NCBI GenBank assembly: GCA_015350385.1
Contig: WNKI01000004.1
Span: 1,959,164-2,023,163, forward strand
Origin: Aculops lycopersici
Taxonomy: Eukaryota; Arthropoda; Arachnida; Trombidiformes; Eriophyidae
Length of the DNA: 64,000 bases
Direction of reading: 5' to 3'
The position numbers and the translations under genes are program-made. This document shows positions 58,293 to 64,000 of the stretch, in pieces. Position 1 is the first letter of the stretch, and the number at the start of each line of letters is the position of its first letter. Under the pieces are notes generated by a model that worked only from the letters and a program-made list of their open reading frames with translations, was not told the origin of the DNA and searched no databases.

Positions 58293-61200
58293 CGCTAGCT
58301 AGCTAGCTTGCCGGCCAGCCGCGCGATCGGCACCACGAGCCATTTGCCGCCAGACGCTCGCAGTTGTTGGTGGCAAGCACCCTCTCCAGCTGCTTCTGCT
58401 ATGGCCGCTACCACCTCCGCTGCCACTACCCCCTCCCCCTCGATAATAGAATAGAACTTCCACGTAGGCTCCAACTCTGACGTTTGCGCTCACTCCCCTC
58501 GTGAGCGTCACACAACAACCACGACACCACTGGTGCCAACTGAGAAGACCGAGAGTCGTTCAAGGCCACCTGCATGCGATTGGACACCGCCAACCAATTG
58601 CTCGTCGCAGCCACTAGCGGCGGGCGGTTCAATTGACGGCCGATAGTTGCAGTTATGACATGAATGACCGGCTGCCATATACTTGCCGGCCACTAACTAA
58701 TCTGCGCGAACTCGAGACCAACTCTCCCCTACTTGTCCACTCTCTTACTTCCGTCTAATACTCGAACGCACCAAGTGACCGGATGGCGCCAGTTCCTTTC
58801 GTCTGGTGAACGAAGTAAACGCTTGCCCGACTCTCGCTTGAACTCGAGAGTTCGGCTAAGATAAGCCAGTTTGTTGGTGGTGGTAGTTTACCCGCTAGAG
58901 TTGCATTGCTTAAGTGAAATGAGCTGACAAGTTGCGGTGTTTGCCTCCCTCTTGTGCCGCTACATTGCGCGGCACTGCACTTTCTTCTGAGTTATTGTTT
59001 TCTACGCCATGTTTTCATGCTCAGGTACGTGGCAACTTCACCTGCAACCACTAACCAGCTTTCGTCTTGAGTGAGGAAAAAACCAGATGGTTGAGCTCGA
59101 GGCAAAAGTGATTTTGCTGCTTCGCTTCTCCTCCTCCTCCTCCTCCTCCGTTTTTATGGGATGTTGATTCGATTCGATTCGATATTTGGAATCTGATTCT
59201 AGAGGCCCAATTCTGATACAATACCAATAACGATTCACAAACACACACAACACACGCGCGCATCGTGTGAGTTGTCGTCATCGATCCGTCCACTCCAGCG
59301 GCTCGCCTCACACAACATCAGCGTCAGCATCATGCGACCAACAAAAACGGATCCGATCTGTGAGCCAACAATAGGTGAGGTGCTGCCCAAAATGGAACGC
59401 TTCTAGACACCTACCTGTTAGCAGAGACAGGTGGGAGAAATTTGAAAATTTGAAAATTTGAATAGAAGGAAACGTGGCAACCTTGAGAGAGGCTCACCTT
59501 TTAAGCTCAATTGAGCTCGGTGGTTTGCACGTTATTTGGCATTTAAAATTCGCTTCAATGGTAGTGGTGGTGGCGGTGGTCGGGCTGTAATCGATTGGAT
59601 TATTGGAAAAGTTGGCACTTTGGGGAGTTGTGCTTGAAAACTTTGGACCGATGCAACGGCAGGGGCGACGACTAGCAACTGGCCCGGCAACGGCAAAGGA
59701 AAAGAGCGCCCCGTCTAAACACAGCTGAGCTGAATATATTTGATACACACCAGTTAGACTACCACCAACCATTCAGCATCCAGCCAAAGCGGAAGCGCTC
59801 GCGACTGCAGGTGCATTCCGGCCACCTAGCTCTATGAATACATAGAGTGCGAGCCGGATACATGGGCTCCACAAAGCAACTGTATGCATAACGTCCAAGA
59901 TCTCGCCTCCTATGGCAACGTCTGGAGCCTATCGCGTCGTCGTCGTCGTCGCTGTTTTTGTTGTTGTTGTTTCTACTGCTCTTGCACTACTATAATGGTT
60001 TAGAACTTGCTGACATTATTATGAGCGGCGTAGGGGTTTCGCCAGAGGATAGATTGCAGCCTCAAGATATGAGACGCGAAATGTCAAAAAAGTTTGTATA
60101 TATATACTTATCTACTGGCTTGGAGTTCAGGTTAATTACATGTGGCAAGCGGTCTACTCACTATCTATCTATACATATATCTATTCCTATATCTGTCTCT
60201 CTGTCTATCTATTCATCTATCTCAAAGAAGAAGACTACGACGAAGACGACGACGACGACACTTGGAACTCGTATCGTCAAGATCAGTCATCTTCGGCGTC
60301 TTGAGGCGTCTGCATTCATCACACATTCAGGGTCAACTCTCGGCTCAGTCAGCAACTATGCCTCGCCTCCATTCTATTAACACTAGACTTGTGGACACAC
60401 GTAGCAACCGGAAGTCCGGCCAAAATAGCAGATAACCTTCGCACAACGGCCAAAAATAAACAGACACAAGACTCCTTTGCAAGTCTAACTCAAACATAAC
60501 CACAACAACCATCACCGCTACCAGTCCCTCGTCCGGTTAACCTCTCACGTCCCTAGTCGTTCGAGCTCAAAGTCTAGCTTGAGGCGAGGAGGCCCAGCTC
60601 ACTTCCGGCCACCGACGCCGCGAATCATTAGCCTCAGCTAGCGAGCGCCCGCGCCCGCAAGTTAATGATTAGTGGTGGTGGTTGTTGCCCTGCTTTGCTT
60701 TCCTTCTCTCGTCTGTTCGTCTCGTTTCGTCCGTCGACAAAAGGCCACTAGTTGGCCGATCTCTTCTCTATGGAAAGGAGGCAACAAAGAATAATAATGA
60801 CGCTCACACTAGCAAGTGTGGCAATGGCGATGATGATGACCACGAAGACCGAAGTGATGGCCATGATTCAAAGTTTCATTGGGCCCGCCGAGTTGGTATA
60901 CTTTTGGTCGTGGTGTAATCTGTTCACCATCTCTATTACACTAAAATGGTGGTCACTTGGTTCCTGGCGACATGATAACCAAGTTTTTTGTCTTGGTTAT
61001 CCTCCTTTTTTCTCGAACCTCGTTTGCATTCATTGGTATGAAGAAAAACTACACTTTAATACATGCGACAAAGTGCCAGCTTGTGGCAAAATGGCTGCAT
61101 AGTGATGATATTAAGAGGCGCGAGAAATGAGTTTCAATTGGGATACAAACATAGTGATGAGGGAAAGTCGGATTTAATTTTTGCTCTCGCTTTGCTCCTC

Positions 61201-61408
61201 CTCCCATTTGGCCAAAAGGGAAGAACTATCCCCTTGTTCGCGCAATCTACAAAACCTATTGTTAGCAAAGGCGAACCAGCATTAGCATAGTGGCCAGCTT
61301 ATCTCTCATTTCCTTCCACCATCTTCTCTACTCTCCAATCCAATCCAATCCGATGCAATGCGACGCAACTTAACCCGACAGCAGTTCGAATTTTGCGCCC
61401 CATTGTTG

Positions 61409-61416
61409 TATAAAAG
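61409..61416 (+). promoter_or_regulatory. Candidate TATA box upstream of copy 2
   Basis: TATAAAAG matches the consensus. The 72-aa ORF of copy 2 starts 508 bp downstream, leaving room for a leader or an intron. It lies outside the duplicated block, so copy 1 does not have it. Confidence 0.35.
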
Positions 61417-61849
61417 TACAATAGAAGCATAGGCTGCCACTTGACACGCTTGTTGCCGTCCATCTCAAGTGGCCTATTCTATTTCTGGTCGCCGTCACTC
61501 GTCGTGTGGCTTTGGCTGCTTTTGTTTCCGCTAAAGTCCTTAAATCTCATGCCACTTCTGTCCGGTTTACTGCTTCTGTTGGTGTTACTGCTGCTGCTGC
61601 TGCTTAGTAGCAACTCGACAAGGAAATGACAAGATTGCGATTTCTGTTTGTGCTGTCACTTATTTGATTCCATATCGTCGTCGTCGTCGTAGCAGCCACT
61701 GCAGTTGTGGTCCAGCTGCAGTAGCCAATGCAAAACCGTAAGCTCGTCGACTTAATGAGATTAACGGTGGAACTTGTAGTAGTGGTTTGTATGTATGAGA
61801 CTTGTCTCACAACACACAAATACCACGGAAGGAAACGGGACCAAGAGAA

Positions 61850-61853
<4 letters not shown>

Positions 61854-61880
<27 letters not shown>
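61854..61880. repeat. (GA)n tract at the left edge of copy 2
   Basis: About 13 GA units end about a dozen bp before the duplicated block begins. A similar, shorter (GA)n lies ~350 bp before copy 1. Confidence 0.85.
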
Positions 61881-61886
<6 letters not shown>

Positions 61887-61923
61887 GATCAGGAGTCGAG
61901 TTAGTGGGACAGAGGGAGAAAAC

Positions 61924-62142
61924 ATGGACAAATTTTTGTCCAGCCTTATTCTTTTCCAAGCTCTGCTTGTGTGTGCCTTGGCGAGTTTTATCCTCGGCAA
62001 TTGCGAACAAACTCACGTGCGCCGCCTTGAGCGCATGAGGCTCATAGGGTCGCTCAAATCGCTATGCGCTCGCCTCGCTTTACTACTGGCCACACAAGAT
62101 ACCGCGCGCCCACTACCGAAAACCGAGTGCCAAGTGTTTTAG
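61924..62142 (+). CDS. Small putative secreted protein, copy 2
   Basis: Identical in every residue to the ORF at 55342-55560: signal peptide, then a short basic tail with two cysteines. It follows a (GA)n tract and a TATA box ~500 bp upstream. The flanking 5' bases differ slightly (GTGGGACAGAGG here versus GCGGGACAGAGA). A real duplicated secreted-peptide gene is plausible, but the identity reflects the whole 680-bp block, not coding constraint alone. Confidence 0.42.
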   Translation: MDKFLSSLILFQALLVCALASFILGNCEQTHVRRLERMRLIGSLKSLCARLALLLATQDTARPLPKTECQVF

Positions 62143-62633
62143 CAATCAAGTCTTTGTCTGTGTGTCCGAATCCAAGTCCAGCTCACTATCCCGATGATTC
62201 AATTTACTCAACATTCTCGATTTCTTCACGCTTGTGGCAGGTCGCCAAGAGAAGCGACCATCGGTGTCGCTACTTTAGATTCGATTGTTCTTTTTGAACA
62301 AAAGTAGAGAGTTACTTGCCTTCAGAAACTCAAAGCAAACGCGGTGCGACAGAAATGAGAGCGAGCGACCGCACTGGCTGCTCACTCACTTTGTCATCTC
62401 CCTCTATCCCCCTATTAGGTTCTCCGCGGCTTGGTGCGGAAGTCAAAAAGTTTCAACTTGTTTGCCGCCGTCGCTGCACCCGTGGCCGCGGTCGCCGAGC
62501 TAGCAACGCAATTTGTGTTGTTTGGCGAGACACACAACCGCCGGGGCGAACAAGAGAAAAAGGCCGGCCAACTTCCGGTTGGCAAATCCTCCTTTTGGTG
62601 ACGACAACAGGCTACTGTGTCTTTGTTGGTGGA

Positions 62634-62728
62634 TGTAGTTGTTGTTGTTGTTGTAGTTGTAGTTGTAGTTGTAGTTGTAGTTGTAGTTGTAGTTGTAGTT
62701 GTAGTTGTAGTTGTTGCTGTTGCTGTGG
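62634..62728. repeat. (GTAGTT)n expansion in copy 2
   Basis: About a dozen GTAGTT units flanked by GTTGTT units. Copy 1 has only a short, degenerate GTAGTAGTGG tract at the same place. Frames through it read poly-Val, (Ser-Cys)n or (Tyr-Asn)n and are artefacts. Confidence 0.9.
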
Positions 62729-63475
62729 TTTCTGCTAACACAATGGGTCTTCTTCTCGCTCTCTCCTGTCGGCTCCACTGCCAAAACCAATACGTTGAAA
62801 CGAACTGCAACCACCGGCGAAAGGGCAACACCACCCACCGCCGGTTCGCTCACTTCCCAATTCCGATCCAATTGCATTGCGAGCTCGACATTCCGGTAAC
62901 TTGGCCGCCGAGTTACTGACAACAAACTGATGCTGCTGTTGTGGCCGTCGGCGCCGCCGCCGCCGACGACGTGCTTCCGCTGGTGCTTGTCTCTCCTCGT
63001 CTCCTCTCGTTGGATTTATTCCTCGCCTCCTCTCGTTAGATTTGGTCTAATCTGGTCCCTTTTTGTTTCATGCAACGCAACTGGATGCCAATTGGCGTTG
63101 CACGTCCGGTGGTTTGTCGTTGCTTTGGGTCTAGTTGAATTAGCCATTATCGGAATGCCGAAAGGAAAGAAGAGAGACACACAGTGCGCGAGGAGGAGAG
63201 AGTGGCAGTGGGGCGAGGTAGCGGTTGTAGTGGTAGGTTTAATAGAACTAAAGCATACGAATTGAATCATCAATTGGTGTGCTATGTGACGCTAGTGCTC
63301 GCGTTGGTCACATGTTGTTTGCTAGGGACAAAAAACACTTAATTTGACCTGTCTGTCGGTGTCCTACCTGGCAGCCACCTGATTGCTTCGGGTGGCTTAG
63401 GTAAATTAAGAAAACTAACTGAAACGGCGAGTTGGCGACGAGCGCTACCAGAGCCGCCGTTGCCGGCCGATTATC

Positions 63476-63945
63476 GGTGCCGCTCGTCGTTCATCTCGTC
63501 GAGCGCACGAGTTCAGATAGTTTTGGCGTCAAGTCTCTTCTCTCAATGTACTACCGCGACTCCTACTACTTAGCTAGCAAGCTAGCTAGCTGCCTGTCGC
63601 TAGATGAGAGTGAGAGCAGCAGAATTTGACGCGAGCGACCGATTACAAGAATTGGCACAAGCGTATGACAGTTATATACTCGAACAAGAGCAAAAGGGAT
63701 AGAGAGTTTGCCGGATTACCAAGCACCTAGCTCCGGATGTCGAGGAAAACTCTTGGAAGCCGCCGATTCTGTCTATCTCTCGGGCTTCTCTCGCCTTTCA
63801 AGTCCGCTTTTGCCTTTGGGCTAGACTTTGTCGTGCCGAAAGAAGCTCGCTAAAAGCCCTGAGCTTCCCAATGGGAGCAGAGACTTTCCTCGTTTCGTTG
63901 TCGTCGTCTATTTTTTGTACCACTCACCCAGAAACGGGCGAACGA
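63476..63945. other. Right-edge spacer
   Basis: No complete gene. It has GCTAGC-rich words near 63571-63590 and a TTATATAC word near 63676 that could serve as TATA for the partial exon at 63946. Confidence 0.4.
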
Positions 63946-63979
63946 ATGAGAGTCTTGCTATTTATCGTTCTCGTCTTCG
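63946..63979 (+). CDS. Possible signal-peptide exon, cut by the window edge
   Basis: ATG at 63946 gives MRVLLFIVLVF and then meets a consensus donor CTTCG/GTAAGC at 63979/63980, followed by a CT-rich intron-like tract to the window end. This is the classic shape of a short first exon carrying a signal peptide. The rest of the gene lies outside the window, so the product is unknown. Confidence 0.35.
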
Positions 63980-64000
63980 GTAAGCTTCTCTCTCTCTCTC

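Larger units (their letters stand above)
56789..61892. other. Gene-poor region between duplicate copies
   Basis: No full gene is supported. It contains (TA)n at 57010-57029, (ACTC)n at 57520-57539, poly-G at 57549-57560, (GT)n at 57969-57993, a strong hairpin at 58244-58292, (TCC)n at 59128-59150, and (CGT)n at 59936-59954. It also has a perfect splice-donor word at 57469 after a possible first exon, a TATA box at 61409 and (GA)n before copy 2. The architecture suggests introns or regulatory DNA of neighbouring genes. Confidence 0.5.
61893..63475. repeat. Direct segmental duplication, copy 2
   Basis: Second copy of 55311-56788. It is longer by ~105 bp, mainly through expansion of a GTAGTT repeat at 62634-62728 and short insertions near 62940-63080. 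Its first ~700 bp are indistinguishable from copy 1 apart from a few bases before the ATG. Confidence 0.93.

Noticed and set aside
61441..61629. 62-codon Leu-rich hydrophobic ORF just after a TATA box
   Set aside because: Its hydrophobicity comes from a CTG/TTG simple tract. The ATG would lie almost at the predicted transcription start.
62415..62925. Long poly-Thr, poly-Val and (Tyr-Asn)n frames in copy 2
   Set aside because: Direct translations of the GTAGTT repeat in different frames; the same position in copy 1 lacks most of it.
1..64000. CRISPR arrays, bacterial operons, plasmid or viral genes
   Set aside because: No regularly spaced direct repeats, no polycistronic bacterial gene order, and no transposase, integrase or viral protein motifs were seen. 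All recognised genes are animal nuclear genes.

Overview
The window is nuclear DNA from an animal, most likely a chelicerate arthropod with a compact, intron-poor genome. Evidence for arthropod: a Rebers-Riddiford cuticle protein whose extended domain ends in the NEPGT motif typical of arachnid cuticle proteins, plus Pox neuro, cactus-type IkB, a TRPC channel and a B-type muscarinic receptor. Evidence for intron poverty: alpha-spectrin (1772 aa), muscarinic receptor (about 2190 aa), TRPC (1039 aa), FASTKD, DCLK-like kinase, glucosylceramidase and PBG synthase all read as single open frames. Among chelicerates this pattern best fits the streamlined eriophyoid mites (for example the Aculops or Fragariocoptes type). 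That placement is inference, not something the sequence proves.

Layout. 1-11.2 kb: long gene-free DNA, rich in palindromes, simple repeats and the word ACTTCCGG, upstream of a giant muscarinic receptor (+, 11224-17796). 18.0-27.4 kb: cuticle protein (-), FASTKD mitochondrial RNA protein (-), and head-to-head with it alpha-spectrin (+) lacking six repeats. 28.2-35.0 kb: divergent ETS-domain protein (+), glucosylceramidase with an N-terminal membrane anchor (+), single-DCX doublecortin-like kinase (-). 35.7-39.7 kb: a dense housekeeping block of Tim10, RpL35, an unknown ORF overlapping Pol III subunit RPC11/POLR3K, mitochondrial L13, and an RRP7A C-terminal fragment. 39.7-43.0 kb: gene-free upstream region of Pox neuro (+). 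43-52 kb: Pox neuro, TRPC, cactus/IkB and porphobilinogen synthase, all on +. 52.4-54.5 kb: UBE2G1 and an N-terminally truncated PSMD3/Rpn3 on -. 55-64 kb: gene-poor DNA holding a direct duplication (55311-56788 and 61893-63475), each copy starting with the same 72-aa ORF with a signal peptide. A possible signal-peptide exon runs off the right edge.

The most striking signal is domain trimming in otherwise well-conserved genes. Alpha-spectrin has lost six repeats in register. Rpn3 has lost its N-terminal ~40%. RRP7A keeps only its C-terminal domain. The DCLK homologue has one DCX domain instead of two. The ETS protein is short and has lost both DNA-reading arginines. In contrast, other proteins carry large low-complexity insertions: a ~900-aa ectodomain and ~1000-aa loop in the muscarinic receptor, a Thr-rich turret in TRPC, and an acidic loop in PBG synthase.

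The genes form no operon. Most are independent housekeeping or neuronal and developmental genes. All calls come from reading motifs by eye; no database search was run.
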